Source of the DNA: Dichotomocladium elegans
Taxonomy: Eukaryota > Mucoromycota > Mucoromycetes > Mucorales > Lichtheimiaceae
Direction: 5' to 3'
DNA length: 64,000 bases
Assembly (NCBI GenBank): GCA_025716815.1
Contig: JAIXMN010000004.1
Span: forward strand, 1,612,001-1,676,000
Position 1 is the stretch's first letter; each line of letters begins with the position of its first letter. Made by a program: the position numbers and the translations under genes. Shown in pieces: positions 1 through 10,779 of this stretch. A model generated the notes under the pieces. That model made no database searches and had not been told where the DNA came from. It was given only the letters and a program-made list of their open reading frames with translations.

Positions 1-139
1 CCCGAAATTTGGGGTCCATTTGGAGAAGCCACCATCATTTATTTACGGTTTAAAGTTAACCGAAAAACTTCTGGGCATGGCAGAATAAGTCATATAATGG
101 TGTCAGTATTGACGAGTCGTAATTAGTAGAAACTGGTAG

Positions 140-532
140 TCGACTGTTCAAAAGAGAAGATCGTATATGGAGGCACAAGTTGAGAGTCCTACGTCAGGCT
201 GCATATTTTGGTGGACGCGAGCAAAGCAAAAGCTGCTGTTAAGCCGGGGACGCTCCGAAACTTTGGCAACATCAAATATATCTTCAAGCAGAGCTATTTA
301 TGAAGTAAAGACTCCCGAAGTTGCGAGAAACTAGTTGCATTCGTGGAACTATTCAAGATCGGATGGCAGCACAAGAAGATACGTTGTGGTAGAAGTGAGC
401 GATATATTTGGAGTTGTGGTACGCGCCAAAAGACCTGGTACAAGGGAGTATTTGTATTGGTCTCAGGAAAATTGCCATTCTAAACGTGAGGCTCCCAATG
501 ACTATGATTTGAAATATATTCCATATCAATAA
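140..532 (+). pseudogene. Unrecognised reading frame interrupted by one in-frame TAG
   Basis: A single frame runs from after a stop at 137-139 to the TAA at 530-532 and is broken once, by a TAG at 332-334. The first ATG is at 167. The downstream half is rich in charged and aromatic residues (VVVEVSDIFGVVVRAKRPG) and looks protein-like, but I do not recognise a family. It may be the last exon of a decayed element gene that begins left of the window, because it sits directly before the GGCC repeat array. The frame could also be open by chance. Confidence 0.25.
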
Positions 533-554
533 AATTTTCACATATATTTTTTTT

Positions 555-930
555 TGACTAGGGTAAAATGGCCACCTCGCCACTCTCTCTTCTTTTTGAC
601 TAGTGTAATAAAATGGCCGCCTGGCCACTCTCTCTTTTTTTTACCAGTGTAAAATGGCCACCTGGCCACCCTATTTTTTTTTACTAGGGTAAAATGGCCA
701 CCTGGCCGCTCTCTCTTCTTTTTGACTAGTGTAAAATGGCCGCCTGGCCACTCTCTCTTTTTTTGACTAGCGTAAAATGGCCACCTGGCCACTCTCTCTA
801 TTTTTTTTTACCAGGGTAAAATGACCACCTGGCCACTCTCTCTTCTTTTTGACTAGCGTAAAATGGGTCTCTCCTTTTTTTGCCCAAGATAAAATGGCCA
901 CCTGGCCACTGTTCTTCTTTTTTTTTACCA
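555..930 (+). repeat. Tandem array of about 8 units around a GGCCACCTGGCC core
   Basis: Roughly 40-50 bp units each carry GTAAAATGGCC(A/G)CCTGGCCAC, then CTCTCTCTT and a T-rich tract ending GACTAG or ACCAG. The core is nearly palindromic (TGGCCACCTGGCCA). About eight copies lie directly upstream of the gene at 957, with one to two point changes per unit. A reverse-orientation copy lies downstream of that gene at about 2243-2296, so the repeats bracket the gene as inverted subterminal repeats. All six frames through the array give low-complexity ORFs that should not be annotated as genes. Confidence 0.85.
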
Positions 931-956
931 CTTTTTTACCACTTTTTTTACCAACT

Positions 957-2075
957 ATGACAATCATATTATCTGCAGCTGATGCTGCTTGTTCGATTTA
1001 TGGACTCGAAATCACTATGGAGAATCAACTTTCAACATTACAACAACTTAAAGATGCTGGTTTGGAACCTGTTACGTTAGTCAATGGCGATCCCACCGTT
1101 GCAGTTGCCATGTCAACAAAGAAAGTGAACTTGGAGCCTTGGAGATACCAGCGTCTCCCACAGAATACCGAACAAGAACAACAATGCGACGATAGCAACA
1201 GTAGTGAATCCTTTATTGTTTCCATACCACCATCACGATCAGCAGTTCTTGATCTTGTGGCTAAGATTATGCCTTCCACACCCATCCCAGGCATAACTGA
1301 AGAGCATTTTCTTTCGGAAACTGAAGTCCATGACCTTGTTTCAGCTTATATTCCAAAGGATACTGTCAGGTCAGCTGACCTTTCCGCCTGGATGTCAAAA
1401 GATGGCAGATGGAGTACGACTATTCGAAAGCAATCTAATAATAAAAGAAAACGTGGCCGTTTGCTCAATGTCGTCAAAAAAGTTTACAGAGGTAATGCCC
1501 GGAAAGTATCTATCTATTTTTTATTAAAAATATTCTTCTTATTTTGATTAGATTTTACTTGGGATGATCTTTCAAATATTCAGGAATATAGGTCACTGGT
1601 CAAATCGTCAATGGCCACCAAATGTACTATCGGTTATGTACGAAAATCAAATACCAATGAACATGACAAAACCAAAAAGAAGCTAGTAAATCTCCAAATC
1701 TACAAGATGAAGACGAAGCTCTTATGTGAAGATGTATTTGTGTCTTACAACACTTCTGCCGACGACCCAATTGCCGAACGGGATGCAACAACTCCACCAT
1801 ATACTTTCGACGATTGCTCTGGTAATACACAAGACTTAATCAGCAAGATCACAAAATCCGCTCGACAAATTCGCCTTGTGGTAATTGACTATGCCGGATT
1901 GTCGACCAATCCTGACGACATCAGGTTATTCATATCTTTGAATAAGTCCATACGAGAAGTGGTAGTGGATATTGGTCATAAGGTTGAAGTATATTCTCGT
2001 TATGACTTGCTCAAGAACACCAAGATCCTCAACAAATTTCGATGTCGGAGAGAATGTGCAAAGCGATCGCGATAG
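957..2075 (+). CDS. Serine-recombinase-like (resolvase-fold) mobile-element protein, two exons
   Basis: I place exon 1 at 957-1491, a GTAATG...TTAG intron at 1492-1551, and exon 2 at 1552-2075. Exon 2 begins its domain with CTIGYVRKSNTNE, resembling the beta-strand plus nucleophile region of serine recombinases (IGYxRxS). It continues into a DVFVSYNTSADDPIAERD segment and LVVIDYAGLSTNPDD, where resolvases have the DRLSR motif; the second pair of catalytic arginines is not visible. The family match is inference from pattern. After codon NKF (about 2037) the other frame continues plausibly (FDVGENVQSDRDSYCSSCN, to 2220), so the true C-terminus may be frameshifted. Start chosen at the first ATG after the repeat array. 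Upstream and downstream GGCC repeats suggest the gene is the core of a mobile unit. It could be enzymatically inactive or domesticated. Confidence 0.5.
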
Positions 2076-2242
2076 TTATTGCAGCAGCTGCAACAGCACT
2101 GTAGCCACCACATCAACCAGCAAAAAAAAGTCTGCTACTCCTATCATGTATATCTCTTCACCCTTATCCTCAGTACCATTTCATTTACAAGTAGGAGATC
2201 TTCCACAGATCAAAAAATAAAATAACCAAGGTTAGGCAACCC

Positions 2243-2296
2243 TCTTTACGCTGGTTTGAAAAGAAAAGAGTGGCCAGGTGGCCCACTTTGCACTGG
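2243..2296 (-). repeat. Inverted copy of the GGCCACCTGGCC repeat unit
   Basis: Read on the minus strand this block is CCAGTGCAAAGTGGGCCACC followed by TGGCCACTC, a T-rich tract and ACCAGCGTAAAG. That matches the unit of the 555-930 array in reverse orientation. It lies between the 3' end of the serine-recombinase-like gene and the stop codon of the IS630-type relic on the opposite strand. Confidence 0.75.
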
Positions 2297-2298
2297 AT

Positions 2299-3491
2299 TC
2301 AACCTTGTAACTTCTCTTTATTGAGGCATATAGCGAAACATTTAGCAGAATGAGTTACAAAGCCTTTGAAGTCACTCATATATAAATTATCGCATGCCTC
2401 ACTGATTCTTGTCATTAGCGATTCCTTTTCCAAAAACTTATTCCGCTTAACTTTACTCTTGATAACTGACCAGAACTGCTCAATTGGATTTAGTTCAGGA
2501 AATATGGAGGAAGATAAACGCAGCGATATCCTCGAGAGTGAATATACTTTCCTATATCAATTGAGCTATGGTTTGGAGCATTATCCATAACAAGATAATG
2601 CCCTGTCACTGTTCCTATACTATAACCATCAGCTTCGCGTCCAACCTTTCTCTTTTTAATACGTTTTGGAACTCTCAAACTAACATTAATTAAGCCAGTG
2701 ACAGATATGGCACCTAAGATCGATGTTGCATTCGCTTTAGTTGTAGGTACTGTAACTATTGCTGGAGTTCCCTTCTTTGACCAGGCCATACCTCGTTTCA
2801 AATGAATGTGAAAAGCTGATTCATCCAGAAAGACGCAATTTGTTGTAAAGTCCATGTCAGTTTGCTGCCACTTTTGTACCCAATCGTACCTTTGTTGAAT
2901 CTTTTCTTCGCTATTTCTTTCTACAGGCTGGAATTGTGCCTGCTTAACAGATAAACTACACTCAGTTGCCATGAAGTTATAAATTGTGCTACGAGAAACA
3001 TTAAGATCCACAAAGTTTTGCGTTAAAATTTCTGCCACTTCAATTTAAAAGAAACTGCTTATGCTCCTCCGCAAGAATACGACGTCTACCTGGCTTTTTC
3101 TTCTTCTCAAAGATGCTTTCAGGGTCATCGTAATAACGTTTGACCCATCTCTGTGCTGCTCGGATATGAATACCTAATTGTCTCGCAGCAGCAGAAGGAT
3201 TCAAACATTTGCTGAAAAAATCTCGTCTTGTCTTCATCAGAGTAAAGTGTATAACGTCACTTATTGCATAACTCCATATCAACGTCTTCATTGTTCCTTA
3301 CATTAGTAACTGGATGTATTACAGGATTACATAGAAGGACTTTCCAGAGGTTTATTCATTAGGAATTGAGTACGACAACTTAGTGTTTCGATAGCGAATA
3401 ACTCCTCGTCAACAACAAAATCCATAGGCTCAACACCGTTCTCATCAAAAACGTGTCCTTGTCCATCTTCATAAAGAAATTGCACATTCAT
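2299..3491 (-). pseudogene. Tc1/IS630-type (DD34E) transposase, broken copy 1
   Basis: Relative of the intact transposase at 51207-52502. The N-terminus (MNVQFLYEDGQGHVFDENG) begins at 3491. The helix-turn-helix (AAARQLGIHIRAAQRWVKRY), the first catalytic Asp (VFLDES), the second (YLVMDNAPNH) and the PIEQFW Glu are all present, but in different frames. Damage visible: a stop near 3320, a frame break around 3039, a one-base deletion in PPYSPELN (about 2490-2500), and an in-frame loss of about 21 residues where two GHYL-encoding stretches have collapsed into one. The right TIR-like end with a TA dinucleotide is at 3714-3715. Not expected to be functional. Confidence 0.9.
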
Positions 3492-3639
3492 TCTGAATGT
3501 CTGTTGTAAACCGGAAAAAGAAACCGGAAAAAAACTATTTCAAAATCGCCTTCTTTTATAAAAATAAAAGTGCCAAGGCTTATTGCTTAATTACTAAGTT
3601 CATGGCACGTGAACACGACTTTATTTTTGGATCAGTCGA

Positions 3640-3715
3640 CATCATTGTTGAACACGAATTTTTTGCACGACATGAAATTCAAAAATCAACGACTTCACTT
3701 TCTGAAATGACTGTA
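3640..3715 (-). repeat. TIR-like end of IS630 copy 1
   Basis: Read inward on the minus strand this starts TACAGTCATTTCAGAAAGTG followed by AAGTCG. That parallels TACACTCTTTTCCAAAACC plus AAAGTCGCAC at the end of the intact element (52698). The distance to the transposase start is also comparable (about 200 bp). Confidence 0.6.
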
Positions 3716-3785
3716 ATTGGATCATTGAATTCAAAGGGGTACACACACGTTATCTACGCTCTGTGCTAAAACTATATCTCTGTGT

Positions 3786-5527
3786 TCACCGCCTGTCACG
3801 GCGTCTACTTTTGTCTCCACTTCTATCACCACTTCGGTCTCGGCTTCGTTCGCTCTCACGCTCGCGGCTCCGATATTTGGACGAATGATGGCGTGAGCTG
3901 CGATGGGACCGCGAGGATGAGTGACGGTCCCGATGGGAACGAGGTGACGTGGGGGACTTCTCGTCTTGAGGGACGGTTGATGATCGGCGGCCTGACTGGG
4001 ACCTAGATTCGCTTGGGGAACGCCTGCGGCTGCTCCGTTTTGGCGACCGCGATCGCGAGCGGCTTGGTGAGCGTCTTCGGTGATGGGTATCGCGTCGAGG
4101 AGAGCGAGATCGAGATGGTGTGCGGGAGCGTCGGCGGTGAGATCGGCTACTGCTAGGTCTGTATCGGCCCTGAGATTGAGCATAGCGTTCACGGTCGGCG
4201 CGGGGAGCTGTGGGGATTGCCTCGTCTGGACCCGCCATGTCCACGGCCGTTGCCGCCCGCTCAGCAGGCTCTCCTTCGTCATCACCACGTTCTCGTTTGC
4301 CACTTGTTGTTGTCGATCCCTCGCCCTCCCCAGGAGGCTGGTCTCCCCGGCGCCGTGGAATCATGTTGGGATAAATGCGCCCACCTCGCGCCCCGCCTCG
4401 GCCACGGCTGCTACCACCAAAGCCTCCTCGGGGATTGAACGCCATGGGATTAAACGGCATCATCCCGTCCGGAGGAGGCATACCAGGCATCGGTCCCATA
4501 CCGCCGCTCCACATTTCTTCGGGTCCTCCGAAACCACCTTGAAAAGCTGGGTTCAGCAGAGGCATTCGAGGCATTCCAGGAATGCCCATTTCCATATCTG
4601 GAGAGAAGTCCTGTCCCATTCCTACAACAAAACAAGTCAAATGAACGTCCCGGCCACCGGAAAGGAGGTAGAAAACAACACATACCATCGCCCATGCCTC
4701 CAAAATTCATCCTCATCATGGCCGCTGCAGCAGCCGGATTGATTCCTGGAGGCATTCCCATCATCCAGTTCATGTCACCTGGCGGGCCGCCCATCATCAT
4801 TGGATTGCCGGCAAATGGCGGCGCACCGCCCAAGGTATCAGGCATCATGGCGTCTTGGGGTTTATGTTTACCTCGAGGTGCCCGTTCTTCTGACTCGAAG
4901 ACCTGGATAGGCATTCCTCCTTTATTCGGGCCTGCGCCTCGTGGCTGCTTTGAATGCTTTGTTAGACGGGAACATTCGCATGATATACAAGAATTCACGT
5001 CGCCTCACCTCATGTTCCGAACCGCCTTGCTGTTGCTGCTGCAGCGATTGTTGACGCTGTTCATTGTGTTGTTCCTCCGAAAGTTTGCTCTCCGTTGTTC
5101 CATCCTTCGCTTCCAACCCAGCCCCTGTAATGTCTCCTCCGCTTGTTGGTTCTGAAGATGATTTGATTTCTTCGTTGGCAGCGGCGGCAGCAGCAGCAGC
5201 GGCTTCCTCCTCCTTTGCATGCTGTTCCTTAAACGCCTGGACAGTGCTTCGCAGAGATCGATTGGGAATCACCTGACTGGCGTCAAGCCCTTCCTTATTA
5301 CACACCGGGCACTTGTGTGTCTCGTCGAACGTCTTGGTGATACCTAACGAACCATAAGCGCAAAGACGTTAGGCTGATGCTGCTAAAGACCTTAACCCGT
5401 CCAAATTCCTCGCACTCGTTAGTGGAAATTGTTGTTTCCCATCATAAGGTTCACTGCTACGACTGCGGGCAGCTTTCATTTTCTCCCAACTTCCTCTCAT
5501 CTCCTTGCACACACACACACACACACA

Positions 5528-5569
<42 letters not shown>

Positions 5570-6677
5570 CTCTGTAGCCTGTCTCATGTATCTTCTTCCT
5601 TCTGGGAGACCTGTATTCCTCCTCCTGTTCGAACCACTACCCAAGGTAGAATAATAGCAGCATAATTGGCAAAAAGCATGCAGTCCGAATATCTTCTGAT
5701 AGAAAGCCCTCTTGACAGGCAACCCCACCCAGTTCGGTGTCACCATTCAAACCCTCGCTCAAGGATATTAATATACAACTTGAAGATACTAGTAGTGGCA
5801 GTCGTAGCAGCGAACAACTATGCAATCTCCAAAGCATTCGCCGGCCCAGGTGTACGAGCAAAATTGATAATACTTTGAAAATACCGTTATACGTACATTC
5901 TTTACAGAACGACTTTCCGCAACATGGCACCAGGACTGCATCCCTCATTAGGCTTCCACAAATACGGCATGTTAACTCGGTTGGCTTCTGTCTCTTTTGT
6001 GTTTCTTGCATCGTGCTGCCACTGACTCCAACACGTTGCGGTTGGTTACTACCAGAGAGATGTATCCATATTAGTGAGGAAGATCATCGATTGCACTTCC
6101 TACGCGTATTTACCTTCCATTCATGCCTGGACGTGGTACAAACTGCCCTTTGGGTACGTTTGGACAATAATAAATCCAATGGCCTGTGAAGGACGAGACC
6201 GTTAACGATTCGTTATATACACGCTGAGTAAAGTACGATTACCTGGCTGCCTGCATTTGAAACACACATATCCCACGGGTGGCTTCTGTGTCTCTGGTGG
6301 AATAGTAGATTGTCCTCCCATGGCCGGTCGCGTTTGTTGCATTTGCTGCATTTGTTGCTGCATCATCATTTGGAACTGCAATTGTGGATTCATCATGGCG
6401 AAATTCAGCATTGGATTGAATCCTGGTGGTACCCCCATCATGGGATTGCGGAACTGCTGAGGCGATCGCACGGGAGGTTGAGAACTCGCACTGTTCCCAT
6501 AAACCAAAATGCTAGCATTAGAGATATCCATTTGCACCCGCAGCTTCGTTTATTTTTTTCTGAAAAAAAAAGGACCTACACTGGAAATTGATCCTGCTGT
6601 TCATCCCATTGATCGGAGCTTTGTTGCAGCATGGCTTGGATCTTCTCTTCTTCAGTCTTGGAATCGGGATCAGCCAT
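3786..6677 (-). CDS. MPE1: Mpe1/RBBP6-like pre-mRNA cleavage and polyadenylation factor
   Basis: Multi-exon gene for a zinc-knuckle plus RING protein of the Mpe1/RBBP6 family, a subunit of the cleavage/polyadenylation machinery with ubiquitin-ligase-like features. Start MADPDSKTEEEKIQAMLQQ at 6677. A Met/Gln/Pro-rich stretch follows, then a CCHC knuckle split by an intron (CFKCRQPG at the end of one exon, HWIYYC at the start of the next, about 6165). The RING finger reads CRIC...PCCGKSFCKEC and is completed by ITKTFDETHKCPVC after a 553-nt intron (5344-5896, donor GTACGT). The C-terminal half is Met/Gly/Pro-rich, then RGG-like, and ends in a long Arg/Ser tail with SRS repeats, as in animal RBBP6. 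Odd: the N-terminal ubiquitin-like DWNN domain normally present in this family is not visible upstream. Exact borders of the first intron are uncertain. Confidence 0.9.
5508..5565. repeat. (CA)n(TC)n microsatellite in an MPE1 intron
   Basis: A (CA) run of about 12 units is followed directly by about 17 TC units. It lies inside the 553-nt intron that splits the MPE1 RING finger, so its length does not affect the protein unless splicing is altered. Confidence 0.95.
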
Positions 6678-7348
6678 TATAGGAAGATAAAGAAAGCGAA
6701 AAAGTTACAATAAGGAGGAAAAAAAAGCGGCGGCGGGGTGATAAGTGGCGTCCTTCCAAGCGCGGTAAATGACGTAGTCCAAGTCCGCTGTCCGGTCGAC
6801 ACTAGCACAGCAGGAAGCTTTATTTCTAAGCAATACAAGAATCGTAGATGGACATTATGGAGCAATTAATCACTGGCTTACCAACCAGTCCTTTAGAAAA
6901 CAGTGGATAATCAATGACAATGCACGTATGGAAGGCTACAATATCAGGTAAAAGCGAATTTTGCTAGACAATGAGCACCTAATATTCGTTGCTTAATGTT
7001 TATCCTCGTATTTTGACGATGGAATATGTACTGTACACGTAGGAATGAATACAGACAACCTGAAAAATAGTAAGGATTCCTATAGCACACGCGTTCTGTA
7101 TCATCTATAATTGACCTGGTTTGTCCTTTTTTCTATTAGCATAGTTTTATCAACATTCTTTTCGAGTATAATTATTCACCTTAGGTTCTTATGCGCAATA
7201 ATGCATACAGCTCCTTATTATTTATTTCAATGATGAGGTAAAAGATATAACAAGAGAGGAAATATCAATCAGTTCGAAAGAGAATGATGAGGCAGCTAAA
7301 GTGAAAGTATGAACGAGAATCGTAGCAATATGGAGAGGGCATTTGCTA
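6678..7348. other. Intergenic: MPE1 upstream region and CK1 3' flank
   Basis: No protein-like frame. The MPE1 promoter side (6678-6900) carries CT/purine-rich stretches. No sequence resembling a DWNN domain exon was seen on the minus strand here. Confidence 0.5.
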
Positions 7349-9056
7349 TCAGGGCTATAGTCTCGCAAACAGATAGGAGGAATGAGGAAAACATGCGGCG
7401 ATGCTATTGATTAGTAAAGCGATAGTAAACGTACAATAGATAGAAGACTCACATTCGCGGAAGATACATGACGGGCGGCTGGCGATGTCAACGGGCTGTT
7501 ATTGGCTTTGGTCAGTCCAGGCACACCCGTTTTGCTAGCAGTGGCGGAGCGGCGAAATGACGACGATGCATTAGCGGCATCCGAAGCCATCGCGGTGCTC
7601 TGGCCCAGCTGTGGTGCCCGAGAAGAGGCGGCAGCAGCGTTTCCACCAGCAGCATTAAAGCGCCGAGTGAGTTGTGCTCTGGCATAGTCATCGGCGTATT
7701 CTATTTGGTCATCCTGCTGCTGCTGTTGTTGTTGTTGCAGTTGCAGTTGCTGCTGTTGTTGCGCTTCTTGTTGTAGTTGTTGTTGTTGCTTATGATATTG
7801 TTGTTGCAGTTGACGTTGCTGCTGGATGCCTTCTTTCTCCTACAAAGGAAATCTGATCAGTCGAACCGTTATTCATAACGCTGTTTCAGGCCATTTAACC
7901 CACCATCTTGAATACGGTCCAGTCGAAAACATAGTCGTACTGGAATCCTTCCCGAACAAACAAGTCCCTGAACAGCTTACGAAGGTAACTGTAATCTGGC
8001 TTGTCATCAAATCGCAGGGAGCGTGTATAGTTTAGGTAAATGGCAAATTCGCTAGGGAAACCTCGACAAAGAAGTTCTGTGGGTGTGGTCATTTTCTTTT
8101 CCATGATGCGGTCGTATTTTTGCTTTTTTGTGGCAGCCTTAAGGCCTTGCCAAGGTAGCTGACCACGGCAAAAATACATAAGTACATAGCCCAACGACTC
8201 CAGATCGTCTCGCCGTGATTGCTCTGTAATTCATTCGTGTGAGACGCATAAATTCTCCATATTTACCCCATTTACCGAACTTACCGACGCCGAGATGAGT
8301 GTTAATGCTTGCATAACGTGCTGTACCCGTAAGATTCTTGTTTTCTCTATAGGGAATATGGAGATGCGTTCGAGGGTCGCGATATTTCTTTGCTAAACCA
8401 AAATCAATCACGTTGACCTGGTTGCCTCGTTTTCCGATTCCCATTAAAAAGTTGTCGGGTTTAATATCACGGTGGATAAAGTTCTTGGAATGGATGTATT
8501 CAATGCGGGAAAGCTAATCGATAGGGTATCGTCTTGAGAAGCTATATTTCTTCCTTTCTCGTGGATAAAAATCTCCTTTACCATCTGATCTGCAAGTAAA
8601 AGCACCGTCTTAAGGCTGAATTTGCGGTTACAGAAGTTGAACAGATCTTCCAGCGACGCTAAAGAAGGCAAGTTGCGTCAGAACTCATTCTGTGTAATTT
8701 ATACACGTATAGATATACAAACACACATACGTCCCAGCAGGTCAATCACCATTGCGTTATAATCACATTCCGTGCCGTACCAACGAACAAAGGGTAAGCC
8801 GACACCGCCTTGCAATGATCGGTACACCTTTGCCTCGTACTCTAGCTGTGGATGCTTTGCTTTGACTGATTCAAGTTTGATAGCAACCTCCTCATTGGTA
8901 ATTATGTTGGTGCCTATTCCGCATGGATGTAAGGTACACTGAGCACAGGAAATATGACGGGGCAGGGAGCATCAGCTTACCCAAATAGATGTCACCAAAG
9001 GAGCCTGAACCGATTTTTCGGCCAATACGGTACTTGTTACCAACACGTAAATCCAT
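7349..9056 (-). CDS. Casein kinase I (Hhp1/Hrr25-type Ser/Thr kinase) with poly-Gln tail
   Basis: Starts [20 protein letters not shown] at 9056, with the Gly-rich loop [11 protein letters not shown]. Following exons give [21 protein letters not shown] (catalytic Lys), [33 protein letters not shown] (catalytic loop), [12 protein letters not shown] (DFG) and [15 protein letters not shown], then [15 protein letters not shown] and [20 protein letters not shown]. The kinase core is that of the CK1 delta/epsilon group, which phosphorylates substrates in DNA repair, vesicle traffic and clock-like circuits. After the kinase domain comes a Gln-rich tract (about 7700-7840) and a Ser/Ala-rich tail. The 3' end is inferred: a GTGAGT donor near 7453 and an acceptor at 7355 would end the protein with Pro-stop at 7349. 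If unspliced it ends slightly later. Confidence 0.92.
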
Positions 9057-9637
9057 AGCTGATTGTTGATTAAATGTAGAACAAAGCACCAATCTTATTT
9101 GTTGTTATGACTCGAGGAGTGCGCAGATAAGGCCAGTGCGAATCCAAGCGGGATGGACACGCTGGTTGTGTATGTAAAAGAAAAAAGAAAGAATAAAATG
9201 AGGCAGGAGACCCAGCAAACCTTCTTGTCACCTTACTCTTTTCATATTCCGCGAACCAGCCGGGCGGCCCAGCTGTACTTCCGCAGTCTGAATTAGCATC
9301 TCTCCCTTTCATGACAAGGGGACTGTCCTCGAGCTATAACCCCTTTCTCCATGCTCTTATCCGTTCTTACATTAAATGTCTCGGCAGCTAATCCTAGCGT
9401 TGCTTCTCTGGAATGGAGAATCATTGCGTCCTTGTTACAGTTTGGTCATGCATCCTTGTGTACCGTGCCAACCCGACCTTACATCATCATCTGTTTTCCC
9501 CTACGCCTTGTGTTCCAGGGAAAGAGGGCTTGCGAATAATAGTGCTTTGAAAAGCCCATGCCTGCACCTCTGATAATTCATCTCATCCTCGAGCTGCTCT
9601 CCTTGCCCAAGAAGCAACGTATGATGCCAGAGAGACA
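9057..9637. other. Intergenic upstream of CK1
   Basis: Contains CK1 5' flank and about 300 bp of unassigned sequence. Short frames on both strands are not recognisable as proteins. Confidence 0.4.
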
Positions 9638-9769
9638 TACACTAGTTTCCAAAATCGAAGCCGCACCCCTGCCAGTTCTGAAGTCGCGTTTTGCCCAGAA
9701 TACGCATGCATCCACGGAAAGATGTCGCACAAAAAAGGCTTGGCAACTCCATCACCATAAAAATTCCTC

Positions 9770-10665
9770 CTTTTGACTCTTTCTCTTTTATACACTTTTA
9801 CATTCTGAAATGAATAACCTATTTTCAATGAAGATGGCCAAAGTCATGTTGATGATGAAGAAATATGCTCTCTGCAATCCAGTTGTTCTCGCACTGAATA
9901 TCGGCGTGGCATATCTTGCAGAGATAAACTCTGATCTTACTACCGCACATATTCCCAAGCGAAACGATACAGACATTCGGACGAAAGAAGCGGGGATCAA
10001 GCACAGTGACCTCATACACTGACCAAAACAAGGTCAGATTTTTCAAACGGATATTTGAGAAGGTCTTGAGTGCATCAGCTGCTAGGAATCCATGTTCCTT
10101 CAGCCCAGCGATATGCGTTACAGTACGAGAAAGAGCACCTTTAAGAAACCTAAAGCGGTGGTTGTTCTCCTATTCTCAATGAGGAGCCTAAGAGCATTAA
10201 TTTAGAGTGCGTTGATCAGAATCCATCGGCTGTACTAGAGCAGCTGATGGATCAACTGCTCCAGAGAGTCGAGGACCTCAAAGTATCTAAAACCACGCTC
10301 TATCGAATTATTGAAAAACGAATGCAATTTGTCATTGGAAATGGTTCAGTTTCAGTCTGTAGACAGGAATAGTGCTGCTTAAGATCCGAGAGCGCCTTGA
10401 CTGGATGCGCAAATGGGACAGGACCGACATTGACTTTAGAAAAAACTGCGTTTTCCTTGATGGGTCTGGATTCCATATTAATATGAAACGCAGCATGGCA
10501 TGGTCCAATAAGGGGCTCCTGCAGTGGCCATAATACAAAAGACAAGAGCAAAGACAACCACCATCTTGGGAACAATCTCAGAATCATGGGTCGTTATAGC
10601 TTGAGACTCCCACAGCCCCCATTCAAGAAAAGAAAGAGGGCAGGTCAATCTGAAGTTACGTACTG
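9770..10665 (+). pseudogene. Tc1/IS630-type transposase relic, copy 2
   Basis: Heavily damaged relative of the transposase at 51207-52502, same strand throughout. Recognisable pieces are IPKRNDTDIRTKEAGIKHSD (about 9950-10010), a helix-turn-helix remnant around 10080-10130, LLKNECNLSLEMVQFQSVDR (about 10310-10365), a degraded VFLDES region near 10450, and KTRAKTTTILGTIS (10540-10580). It stops abruptly near 10660, within the GQSE segment, so the catalytic C-terminal third is missing. Confidence 0.85.
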
Positions 10666-10779
10666 CCACTGTTGGCTGGGTCTCCTCTCCTTATTCTTTA
10701 GCAAAATCTGCTGGTCATTCCTGGGGCACTTGGGCCTCATAAAGTATTAGGATCTCAGTACACGTAGACAACCAGGCAT

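Noticed and set aside
555..930. CRISPR-like array
   Set aside because: The units are contiguous tandem repeats with no unique spacers, in a eukaryotic context.
538..967. Minus-strand frames of 66-91 aa with repeated GQVAILP/GGHFTLVKK peptides
   Set aside because: These are translations of the tandem GGCC repeat, not genes.
4080..4742. Long plus-strand frame (220 aa)
   Set aside because: It is the antisense of the SR-rich MPE1 tail, which carries the recognisable domains on the minus strand.
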